A DNA stretch of 7,493 nucleotides from positions 1 to 7,493 of the forward strand of contig CAMHKP010000017.1 of NCBI GenBank assembly GCA_946185785.1, written 5' to 3'. Position 1 is the stretch's first letter, and every line of letters begins with the position of its first letter. A program made the position numbers and the translations under genes. The notes below the pieces were generated by a model. The model did no database searches. It saw only the letters and a list, made by a program, of their open reading frames with translations, and was not told the origin of the DNA. This DNA comes from an uncultured Alphaproteobacteria bacterium. GTDB taxonomy: Bacteria > Pseudomonadota > Alphaproteobacteria > Rs-D84. Shown here in pieces: positions 1 to 5,232 of the stretch.

Positions 1-728
1 ACACAAATACAGCACGCGCAGCGACCGCAACCAGTTCCATGGCCAGCACACCACGTCGTGTCGTATCGCGCCCCACTCCAAATGCAAATGCAGCACGTGT
101 GGCAATGAATAAACCAACGAATAATCTACGACGCGTTGTTGCGCGACCAAATGCAACCGCAAATGTTGCACGAAACGCCAATTCACGTGTTCAAGATATG
201 TTTTATCCGGTTGACAACCCGATATCCAAAGCGTCAACATCGGCACGTTGCTTGGCGGACTATGCAGAATGCATGAATATGTATTGCGAACGCACAGACA
301 CCGCATATAATCGCTGTTATTGCAGTGCAAAATTGGCACAAATAGATGCCGAATACCAACCACAAATTGAATCACTGATTCAGCAAATTATCCTGTTAAA
401 ATCGGGTGGCGATGCTGTTGATACCAGCGAACTTAACGAATATTGGGGGGAAACAATCAGCAAATATACCGGTGATAATTCATGGCAAAACTTGGACGAT
501 GCGCTTGATATTGACTGGTCAACAATGGAAAGTCGCGTACGTGGTCAAAATGCATTTATTACGGGGCACGAATATTGTGCGCAACATATATCTGGATGTT
601 TTTATATGGCGGACAATCTGCGCGATGCATATCGTTCGACAATTTCAAAAGATTGCGCGACATATGAATCTGGTCTGCAACGGCTTAAATCTGTCGCAGA
701 AAGTGTTATAGAGGCTTATCACGAATGA
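1..728 (+). CDS. Arg/Ala/Asn-rich repeat protein with eight-cysteine C-terminal domain, 5'-partial
   Basis: Unrecognised protein whose frame stays open to the left window edge, so this is the 3' part of a longer gene. The first in-window ATG (39) has no ribosome binding site, and the residues before it (TNTARAA...) already look like the repeat that follows. Counting from that Met, residues 1-50 hold two copies of a low-complexity basic repeat (RRVVxRP...ANxAR). After residue 70 comes a non-repetitive domain with eight Cys at 71, 78, 83, 93, 95, 180, 187 and 206. The first five are spaced C-x6-C-x4-C-x9-C-x-C. The even number of Cys suggests an exported, disulfide-bonded protein, but the N-terminus with any signal peptide is off-window. 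The stop overlaps the next start (ATGA at 725-728), so the two genes are probably co-translated. Function unknown; the coding call is firm. Confidence 0.85.
   Translation, partial: TNTARAATATSSMASTPRRVVSRPTPNANAARVAMNKPTNNLRRVVARPNATANVARNANSRVQDMFYPVDNPISKASTSARCLADYAECMNMYCERTDTAYNRCYCSAKLAQIDAEYQPQIESLIQQIILLKSGGDAVDTSELNEYWGETISKYTGDNSWQNLDDALDIDWSTMESRVRGQNAFITGHEYCAQHISGCFYMADNLRDAYRSTISKDCATYESGLQRLKSVAESVIEAYHE
51..179 (+). repeat. Two in-frame copies of a 25-residue basic repeat, with a possible third partial copy upstream
   Basis: The two copies start at 51 (PRRVVSRPTPNANAARVA) and 126 (LRRVVARPNATANVARNA), giving a 75-base period. Positions 3-23 encode TNTARAA, which resembles the end of the unit (ANAARVA), so the array probably continues beyond the window. 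Protein similarity is much clearer than base identity, so the duplication is old or under protein-level selection. Confidence 0.7.
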
Positions 729-1564
729 TTTCCACCCTGTTTGGTATTGAATATGGACGCGCAGCATGTGCGACCCCACGCGAAGGTGGCGTCGCGTTGG
801 CACCAAGTGTTGTGCAACAAATGTTCCCAAATGCACAATGGACAATGGTCACCCCACCCCATGTTGATATTGAAGCATGTGCGGCAGACCGCTTTGGTGA
901 AAACACCATTGTGCAAAAGATGATTTATGAAAACACACCAGCCACACGCCACATTATGATTGGCGGTGATCATTCGGTAAATTTTGGACATTTTGCCGCG
1001 TTGGCAGATCGCACACCCGACACTGATTTGTGTATGGTTTATATAGATGCGCATCTTGATATTCACACCCCCGAATCTTCACGAGCCGAAGCATCGGGCG
1101 CACCCCATGGTTGTAATGTGCGCGGACTGATGGGCGATGGCGATGCGCGATGGTTGGCAATACAATCTAAAAAGCCTGCATTAAAACCTGAAAATATGTT
1201 TTATATTGGCTCGCGTTCGTTTGAACCGGCCGAAATAGAATTTGTTCGCAGCAAAAATATATTTATGCGTCATGCCGACCAATTGCAAAATATATCCAGT
1301 GTTCGCGACGTTGTTGCAAATGTTCGTGATAAAATTGCTGGGCGACCTTTTGTATTATCTTTTGACTTTGATGGCATTGACCCAAAATATTTTCCAGATG
1401 TTTTAGTGCCAGAAAACAACGGATTATCAGTTGATGCTGTTATGTACATGGTCGATGCGTTCAAAGATGCGTATGGTATTGAATTTGTTGAATACGCGCC
1501 CAGCGGTGATACACAATCAGCGGCAATTGTTCACGATTTAATCACAATTGCGATGAACCAGTAA
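725..1564 (+). CDS. Arginase-family ureohydrolase (arginase/agmatinase/formimidoylglutamase superfamily)
   Basis: Manganese hydrolase of 279 residues that should cleave a guanidino-type substrate to release urea or a related product in the cytoplasm. All six family metal ligands are visible: H83 in GGDHS, D108, H110 and D112 in DAHLD, and D214 and D216 in SFDFDGID. A histidine matching the arginase proton-shuttle His lies at 128 (PHG), and E256 (VEYAP) matches the substrate-contacting Glu of arginases (VEVNP). Divergent points: the Asn after the DxHxDI motif that helps bind the amino-acid end in arginases is His114, and the usual TGTPxxGG loop after the last ligands reads DVLVPENNG. Family membership and catalytic competence look secure; arginine as the substrate does not. 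Start ATG 725 overlaps the previous stop by four bases, with GAGG at 711-714 as a weak ribosome site. The 3' end overlaps a convergent minus-strand gene by 23 bases. Confidence 0.9.
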   Translation: MISTLFGIEYGRAACATPREGGVALAPSVVQQMFPNAQWTMVTPPHVDIEACAADRFGENTIVQKMIYENTPATRHIMIGGDHSVNFGHFAALADRTPDTDLCMVYIDAHLDIHTPESSRAEASGAPHGCNVRGLMGDGDARWLAIQSKKPALKPENMFYIGSRSFEPAEIEFVRSKNIFMRHADQLQNISSVRDVVANVRDKIAGRPFVLSFDFDGIDPKYFPDVLVPENNGLSVDAVMYMVDAFKDAYGIEFVEYAPSGDTQSAAIVHDLITIAMNQ

Positions 1565-1754
1565 TCATTTTTTCACACGTTAAATTATGCCGATATATAT
1601 TGCGTGCTAAATCATCACTTATAACAACCCAATCATTTTCACGCCCATATATTTTGTTGCACATAATCGGTGCACAAACATTATTCGACAATTGTGTATT
1701 TTTCGCGCAAGATGCGACGCACATCGCCAGCACCAGTATGAAAAACGACTTCAT
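1542..1754 (-). CDS. Small lipoprotein, possible Rz1-like outer spanin subunit
   Basis: A 70-residue protein with a textbook lipoprotein signal: Lys2, a hydrophobic stretch (residues 4-14) and lipobox V-A-S-C with the lipidated Cys at 16. The mature part is about 55 residues, with Cys at 27, 32 and 60. It lacks the proline richness of classical Rz1. The start (1754) is well supported by a GGAG ribosome site read on the minus strand about seven bases upstream. That site lies inside the Met-Glu codons of the preceding membrane-protein gene, so the two genes overlap by 74 bases in different frames. This nesting, with an inner-membrane protein followed by an overlapping lipoprotein, is the known arrangement of phage Rz/Rz1 spanins. 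The 3' end runs 23 bases into the convergent ureohydrolase gene. The lipoprotein call is strong; spanin function is inferred. Confidence 0.75.
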   Translation of the reverse strand: MKSFFILVLAMCVASCAKNTQLSNNVCAPIMCNKIYGRENDWVVISDDLARNIYRHNLTCEKMITGSSQL

Positions 1755-1908
1755 TTGTTTTCTCCATAATCTTGTTTTGTAAAATTATTTGTTCGCTGTT
1801 AATATTTGCGACATGTGCATTGCATTTAATATTCGCAACACGCAATCCAACAAAATAAGACAAAAAAATTACGGCACCAACCAGTGCCGCAAAATAAATT
1901 CGTATCAT
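1681..1908 (-). CDS. Small single-pass inner-membrane protein, possible Rz-like inner spanin subunit
   Basis: A 75-residue protein. Residues 4-22 form one hydrophobic segment behind a short MIR start, as in a signal-anchor with the C-terminus in the periplasm. Residues 24-53 are polar and Asn/Gln/Lys-rich, with some coiled-coil character and one Cys (29). The tail carries a basic, probably helical GDVRRILREKYTI segment. Classical Rz proteins share the order N-terminal anchor then periplasmic helix but are usually longer. Its 3' third encodes the start of the lipoprotein gene in another frame. It begins 17 bases after the upstream small gene ends, so it is probably in the same transcript. The ribosome site is poor (AAAAGA-like), so translation may be coupled to the gene before it. 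The start is the only Met before the hydrophobic segment. Confidence 0.7.
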   Translation of the reverse strand: MIRIYFAALVGAVIFLSYFVGLRVANIKCNAHVANINSEQIILQNKIMEKTNEVVFHTGAGDVRRILREKYTIVE

Positions 1909-1925
1909 TTTATAAATCTTTTATT

Positions 1926-2168
1926 TTATTCAACCCAAACTTTTACATGTTTGAAATTTTCTGATTCGCCATTATCATTTCCACGTGATAATGAATACAA
2001 ATCGTCACCATTTTCAGCTATAACAACATCTATACCATCATCAACAGACAATTCTACCGGCACATTATCAAACGATGCGTCCGCCAGATTATCAGTAGTC
2101 ACAGCAATGGCAACACATGTCGTCATTATAACCAATACAGTAAAAACAATAACATTTTTGTAAACCAT
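1926..2168 (-). CDS. Small acidic exported or membrane-anchored protein
   Basis: Unrecognised 80-residue protein. A short basic start (MVYK) leads into a hydrophobic stretch to about residue 23, which is a signal peptide or an N-terminal anchor. The rest is strongly acidic (about 14 Asp/Glu against a handful of Lys/Arg), with clusters such as SVDDGID and ENGDDLYS. I chose the Met at 2168 rather than the in-frame ATG four codons upstream (2180). A purine-rich GGTGGG ribosome site precedes 2168, whereas 2180 would sit only a few bases from the predicted transcription start. It is first in a minus-strand set of three small envelope-protein genes. A phage holin was considered, but one hydrophobic segment with a long acidic tail is not characteristic. 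Confidence 0.65.
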   Translation of the reverse strand: MVYKNVIVFTVLVIMTTCVAIAVTTDNLADASFDNVPVELSVDDGIDVVIAENGDDLYSLSRGNDNGESENFKHVKVWVE

Positions 2169-2189
2169 TTGTCCCACCATACATGTAAT

Positions 2190-2217
2190 ATTATATCACA
2201 TATATGGTGATAAACAA
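2190..2217 (-). promoter_or_regulatory. Promoter of the small envelope-protein cluster
   Basis: Read on the minus strand: -35 TTGTTT at 2212-2217, a 16-base spacer, and a perfect -10 TATAAT at 2190-2195, giving a start near 2183. It lies in the 66-base gap after the rho stop, so the downstream genes can be transcribed independently of rho. No rho-independent terminator is visible in that gap. Confidence 0.6.
2194..2212. promoter_or_regulatory. Inverted repeat in the promoter spacer, operator candidate
   Basis: TATCAC and GTGATA are perfect 6-base inverted arms around a 7-base centre, filling the space between the -35 and -10 boxes of the small-gene promoter and touching both. A dimeric repressor bound here would block RNA polymerase. 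No regulator is encoded nearby and the arms are AT-rich, so chance is possible. Confidence 0.4.
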
Positions 2218-2234
2218 ATTTTTGCACAACTTTT

Positions 2235-3503
2235 TTATTGATTCATAGAACCAAAGAAATCATCGTTTGTTTTTGTTAAGCGCAACTTATCAAGCAAGAA
2301 TTCCATTGCTTCCAATGTGCCCATTGGATTGATAATGCGACGCAAGACATACATTTTAGATAATGTTTCTTTACCAACCAACAAATCTTCCTTGCGCGTA
2401 CCAGACTTTGTAATATCAATTGCTGGATACACACGTTTGTCAGATAATTTTCTGTCCAAAATGATTTCGCTGTTACCAGTTCCCTTGAATTCTTCAAAGA
2501 CGACTTCGTCCATCTTGGAACCAGTATCGATCAATGCAGTTGCGATAATAGTAAGCGATCCGCCACCTTCGATATTACGGGCGGCACCAAAGAAACGTTT
2601 TGGACGTTGCAATGCATATGCATCAACACCACCGGTTAAAACCTTGCCAGATGATGGCACACACGTATTATATGCACGCCCCAAACGCGTAATAGAATCC
2701 AGCAGAATCACAACGTCTTGCCCTGCTTCGACCAAACGTTTTGCTTTTTCAATAACCATTTCTGCAACTTGAATATGACGCGTTGCTGGTTCATCAAATG
2801 TTGATGAAATAACTTCGCCCTTTACACTGCGTTGCATATCAGTCACTTCTTCGGGACGTTCATCAATCAACAACACAATCAGTTTGACATCTGGATAATT
2901 CGTTGCGATTGAATGCGCAATGTTTTGCAGCATAACCGTCTTACCGGTACGCGGTGGCGCAACGATAAGTGAACGTTGCCCCTTGCCCGTTGGAGAAATC
3001 AAATCGATAACACGTGCAGACAAATTACGTCCCTTGTCTTTATCATCGGCAACTTCCATTTTTAACATTTCGTCCGGATAAAGCGGTGTCATATCGTCAA
3101 ACGAAACACGATGGCGCAATTTTTCAGGATCGCCCCCATTAACACGTTCAATTGTTTCCAACGCGAAATAGCGTTCTGATTCATTTTGTGGCGCTTGAAT
3201 TTGCCCTTCGATATAATCACCTGTTTTTAAACCATATTTTTTAATCAAGTTTGGTGACACATACAAATCGTCTGGCCCAGCCAAGTAATTTGATTCTGGT
3301 GCGCGCAGGAAACCAAAACCATCCTGCATACGTTCAAGCACACCATCACCAATAAGTGTGATTTTTTTATCTGCCGCATAAACGCGCATAACCGCAAAAC
3401 GCAATTGTTGCACGTTTAATTGTGATGGATTTTCAATACCCATATCTTCAGCCATTTTCAGCAGTTGCTGAGGCGACTTTGCCTTTAATTCATTTATATG
3501 CAT
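2235..3503 (-). CDS. rho: Transcription termination factor Rho
   Basis: Hexameric RNA-dependent ATPase/helicase that ends untranslated transcripts. The length of 422 residues is close to the 419 of E. coli Rho. Domains in order: N-terminal helical region (1-48); RNA-binding cold-shock-like fold with DGFGFLR at 61-67; ATPase domain with Walker A APPRTGKT at 182-189; catalytic-Glu motif DERPEEVT with E215; Walker B VVILLDS ending at 270; Q-loop around [10 protein letters not shown] (283-292); and arginine finger R370 in [17 protein letters not shown] differs from E. coli APPKAGKT, a variant I recall from alphaproteobacterial Rho. No large N-terminal insertion is present. The start at 3503 has an AAAAGGA ribosome site at 3510-3516. 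It is transcribed away from ssb and has its own promoter and structured leader. No hairpin terminator follows it. Confidence 0.98.
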   Translation of the reverse strand: MHINELKAKSPQQLLKMAEDMGIENPSQLNVQQLRFAVMRVYAADKKITLIGDGVLERMQDGFGFLRAPESNYLAGPDDLYVSPNLIKKYGLKTGDYIEGQIQAPQNESERYFALETIERVNGGDPEKLRHRVSFDDMTPLYPDEMLKMEVADDKDKGRNLSARVIDLISPTGKGQRSLIVAPPRTGKTVMLQNIAHSIATNYPDVKLIVLLIDERPEEVTDMQRSVKGEVISSTFDEPATRHIQVAEMVIEKAKRLVEAGQDVVILLDSITRLGRAYNTCVPSSGKVLTGGVDAYALQRPKRFFGAARNIEGGGSLTIIATALIDTGSKMDEVVFEEFKGTGNSEIILDRKLSDKRVYPAIDITKSGTRKEDLLVGKETLSKMYVLRRIINPMGTLEAMEFLLDKLRLTKTNDDFFGSMNQ

Positions 3504-3522
3504 AAAATATCCTTTTGGAAAT

Positions 3523-3549
3523 CGGGACCCTCGTGCGAACGCACCCCCG
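3523..3549 (-). promoter_or_regulatory. Structured 5' leader of rho mRNA
   Basis: In the roughly 60-base untranslated leader, an outer CGGG/CCCG stem (3523-3526 with 3546-3549) encloses a perfect GTGCG/CGCAC stem (3533-3537 with 3540-3544). This GC-rich hairpin stands out in AT-rich surroundings and lies just upstream of the ribosome site at 3510-3516. rho leaders are known sites of autoregulation in enterobacteria. That this hairpin has such a role is inference. Confidence 0.45.
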
Positions 3550-3568
3550 TTTGCTTTAAGATGACCTT

Positions 3569-3597
3569 ATTATAATACAACTTGACAAAAAAGTCAA
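3569..3597 (-). promoter_or_regulatory. rho promoter
   Basis: Read on the minus strand: -35 TTGACT at 3592-3597, a 17-base spacer, and a perfect -10 TATAAT at 3569-3574, with a predicted start near 3562. This is the best-matching promoter for rho and leaves a leader of about 60 bases. The -35 box lies inside one arm of the inverted repeat at 3579-3600. Confidence 0.7.
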
Positions 3598-3600
3598 GTT
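3579..3600. repeat. Perfect 8-bp inverted repeat between rho and ssb
   Basis: AACTTGAC, six A residues, then GTCAAGTT. The arms are perfect and place a TTGAC -35-type element on each strand: TTGACT at 3592-3597 on the minus strand serves rho, and a consensus TTGACA at 3582-3587 reads toward ssb. A convincing -10 for ssb at the right distance is not visible (TCTAAT at 3610-3615 is 22 bases away). It could be an operator, a shared divergent promoter core, or both. The rest of 3598-3680 is T-rich without a clear signal. Confidence 0.5.
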
Positions 3601-3693
3601 TTTGAATTGTCTAATTTGTTTTTTTCTTGATTTTATTGCTTTTTTTTGCTCAGATTTTAGACATAGACAAGAACTAACCGAAAGGAATTAACA

Positions 3694-4152
3694 ATGGCAG
3701 GCAGCATAAATAAAGTGATATTGGTTGGTAACGTGGGTCAAGACCCACAGGTTCGTACAATGCAAAGCGGACAAAAAGTGGTCAGCTTTTCATTAGCAAC
3801 ATCTGATCGTTGGCGTGATCGCGCAACTGGCGAACAGAAAGAACAAACAGAATGGCACCGCGTTGTTATATTCAATCCAAATTTAGTTGAAGTCGCAGAA
3901 CGCATGTTGCAGAAAGGAACAAAATTGTATCTTGAGGGTTCCCTGCGCACACGCAAATGGCAAAACCAACAAGGTGTTGATACATTTACTACCGAAGTTG
4001 TTTTGAATCCATATGCGGGTCAAATGGTTATTTTGTCGGGTGCAAAATCTGTTGATGCCGCGGGCGGTGAATATGGTGCATCGCAACCAGCCGCAACACC
4101 AGCCAGCGAAGAAGTGACCCCAGCACAAATGGATGATGATATTCCATTTTAA
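3694..4152 (+). CDS. ssb: Single-stranded DNA-binding protein SSB
   Basis: Homotetrameric protein that coats single-stranded DNA in replication, repair and recombination. The 152 residues split into an OB-fold (about 4-112), a short Ala/Pro/Gly-rich linker (about 115-142), and the acidic tip MDDDIPF that recruits partner proteins. The aromatic DNA-stacking residues match the E. coli pattern: W40, W54, F60 and W89 (E. coli W88). The linker is shorter and less Gln-rich than in E. coli (178 residues). The start at 3694 has AAAGGA at 3681-3686, seven bases upstream. The gene stands alone, divergent from rho, and ends at a strong hairpin terminator. No LexA-type box was recognised upstream. Confidence 0.97.
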   Translation: MAGSINKVILVGNVGQDPQVRTMQSGQKVVSFSLATSDRWRDRATGEQKEQTEWHRVVIFNPNLVEVAERMLQKGTKLYLEGSLRTRKWQNQQGVDTFTTEVVLNPYAGQMVILSGAKSVDAAGGEYGASQPAATPASEEVTPAQMDDDIPF

Positions 4153-4170
4153 GAATATGACAAATTTCTT

Positions 4171-4196
4171 AAACCGCCCAATCGGGCGGTTTTTTC
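4171..4196 (+). terminator. Rho-independent terminator of ssb
   Basis: A 9-bp stem (4171-4179 with 4184-4192) has a CCGCCC/GGGCGG core and an AATC tetraloop, followed by T residues at 4190-4195. It starts 18 bases after the ssb stop. Confidence 0.9.
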
Positions 4197-4212
4197 TTCA
4201 CCACAAAAACAC

Positions 4213-4240
4213 TTGACAAATGTGATATTTTGGCTATATT
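4213..4240 (+). promoter_or_regulatory. Promoter of the 11-mer/solenoid membrane-protein gene
   Basis: Consensus -35 TTGACA at 4213-4218, a 16-base spacer, and -10 TATATT at 4235-4240. The predicted start near 4247 gives a leader of about 27 bases containing AAGGGA (4262-4267) six bases before the ATG at 4274. It lies just past the ssb terminator. Confidence 0.65.
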
Positions 4241-4273
4241 TATGTTAAACTAATACAAACCAAGGGATTTGTC

Positions 4274-5119
4274 ATGTCTAAAAAAGCTAAAATGAAATTG
4301 GCGACAAAGCGTGTAAACCGCACGAACAGTCGCAATGCACGCACCACACGTCGTCAGTCTTTCTGGACACGTGTATGGAATATCATTTGTTGGCCTTTCC
4401 GCCAGATTGCAAGATTTTTCTGCTGGTTGTGGCGTAAAATTTGCCAATTCGTTCGTTGGGTATGGAAAAAAATCTGTCAATTCGCACGTTGGTTGTGGAA
4501 ATTGATTTGCGGAATCAACTTGGTTGGTTTATTGAATTTAGCTTTGTTGGTCGCAATTATCGTTTTGTTCACAATGTTGATTATTGATGTTATGAACTAT
4601 CGCAGAAAGCCAGTTGTTATTGTTGCCGATCCAGTTGCTGCAAGCACATTGAAACAAAGTGCACCAGTGATTGCTGAACCAACAACAAAACCTGTACGTG
4701 TATCAGCGGGCTATGTTCGTCCACGCACAAATACATTGCCAATCGCACGTGATGCAAAAAACAACAAAATGGCTGCAGAACCGATTCGCGTCAGCAAGGA
4801 AAAAACAAATCCAGTCACCGAAAAACAAACTGCAAAATGTGGCGAAACAATGTACGGTGATATCATCATTGAAAATCGTGGTGATGCAAAATTGTTGAAC
4901 AATGGTTCACAAATCCAAGGCAACTTGTATTTGCAAAATATGCGCAAATACGTTTTACCATGCGACATCAAAATCACAGGTAATATGTTTATTCGTGATG
5001 TTAACATGTTGCAATTCTGTGGCGATTTTGAAATCACAGGCAATATTTATGTTAGCCCACGTTCGTCATTTGGTCCAATTCCATCTACGGCACGTTTGGG
5101 TGGTCAATTGATTCTGTAA
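4274..5119 (+). CDS. Membrane protein with Trp/Cys-rich 11-residue repeats and a C-terminal beta-solenoid-like domain
   Basis: Not a recognised family; 281 residues. Residues 1-28 are very basic. Residues 30-80 hold four copies of an 11-residue unit (consensus F-x-x-W-[LV]-W-K-K-I-C-Q), three of them back to back (48-58, 59-69, 70-80) and one set apart (30-40), with nine Trp, five Cys and ten Lys/Arg in all. Residues 83-106 form one transmembrane helix. The positive-inside rule puts the N-terminus in the cytoplasm and the rest in the periplasm. Residues 107-188 are a Pro/Lys/Thr/Ala-rich linker. Residues 193-281 repeat [IML]-x-G-[ND]-[IL]-[YFI]-[ILV] every 20-21 residues, with the key Gly at 195, 216, 236, 256 and 277. 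This looks like a parallel beta-solenoid of four to five coils, bactofilin-like in style. Cys 189, 230 and 249 recur near the same place in the coils and could form disulfides. The gene has its own promoter and terminator. An envelope-scaffold role is a guess. Confidence 0.88.
   Translation: MSKKAKMKLATKRVNRTNSRNARTTRRQSFWTRVWNIICWPFRQIARFFCWLWRKICQFVRWVWKKICQFARWLWKLICGINLVGLLNLALLVAIIVLFTMLIIDVMNYRRKPVVIVADPVAASTLKQSAPVIAEPTTKPVRVSAGYVRPRTNTLPIARDAKNNKMAAEPIRVSKEKTNPVTEKQTAKCGETMYGDIIIENRGDAKLLNNGSQIQGNLYLQNMRKYVLPCDIKITGNMFIRDVNMLQFCGDFEITGNIYVSPRSSFGPIPSTARLGGQLIL
4361..4513 (+). repeat. 11-residue (33-base) coding repeats, amphipathic helix
   Basis: Copies at 4361-4393 (FWTRVWNIICW), 4415-4447 (FFCWLWRKICQ), 4448-4480 (FVRWVWKKICQ) and 4481-4513 (FARWLWKLICG). 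Eleven residues make almost exactly three alpha-helical turns, so each position keeps its place on the helix. This gives a continuous Trp/Phe/Ile face and a Lys/Arg stripe, as in membrane-surface 11-mer helices of synuclein or apolipoproteins. That comparison concerns geometry, not homology. Confidence 0.75.
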
Positions 5120-5140
5120 ATCAAATTCCTTGAGTAAAAA

Positions 5141-5171
5141 AAAAAAGACCGCAATTTTTGCGGTCTTTTTT
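5141..5171 (+). terminator. Rho-independent terminator after the 11-mer/solenoid gene
   Basis: A GACCGCAA/TTGCGGTC stem (5147-5154 with 5158-5165) with a TTT loop is extended by A/T pairs to 14 bp and followed by a T run (5166-5171). The A run on the other side would allow function on the opposite strand too, although no minus-strand gene ends here. Confidence 0.9.
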
Positions 5172-5195
5172 AATCGTGCAATTTCAAACAATTTG

Positions 5196-5204
5196 TGATA
5201 TAAT
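5196..5204 (+). promoter_or_regulatory. Extended -10 promoter of the 69-residue membrane-protein gene
   Basis: TGATATAAT: a perfect TATAAT (5199-5204) preceded by the TGn extension. The -35 position, 17 bases upstream, is poor (GTGCAA at 5176-5181), which fits an extended -10 promoter. The predicted start near 5211 gives a leader of about 22 bases. Confidence 0.6.
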
Positions 5205-5232
5205 GTACAGGTCCAAACGAAAGGAAGAAAAA

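Noticed and set aside
1789..2163. Plus-strand open frame of 124 codons opposite the small envelope genes
   Set aside because: It has no ribosome site or recognisable protein features, while the minus strand has signal sequences, a lipobox, a promoter and a nested ribosome site.
2169..2180. Start of the acidic small protein at ATG 2180
   Set aside because: It would lie about three bases from the predicted transcription start with no ribosome site. ATG 2168 has GGTGGG just upstream.
2181..2234. Possible rho-independent terminator for rho
   Set aside because: The only inverted repeat here is AT-rich, is not followed by a T run in the rho sense, and sits between promoter boxes.
2317..2772. Plus-strand open frame of 151 codons inside rho
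   Set aside because: It is antisense to a highly conserved part of rho and shows no independent protein features.
3579..3601. Inverted repeat followed by T residues read as a plus-strand terminator
   Set aside because: No plus-strand gene ends upstream, the stem is AT-rich, and the arms coincide with the rho -35 box, so a promoter or operator role fits better.
5158..5232. N-terminal extension of the 69-residue membrane protein from a TTG at 5158
   Set aside because: It begins inside the upstream terminator stem, before the predicted transcription start, and has no ribosome site. ATG 5233 has a good one.
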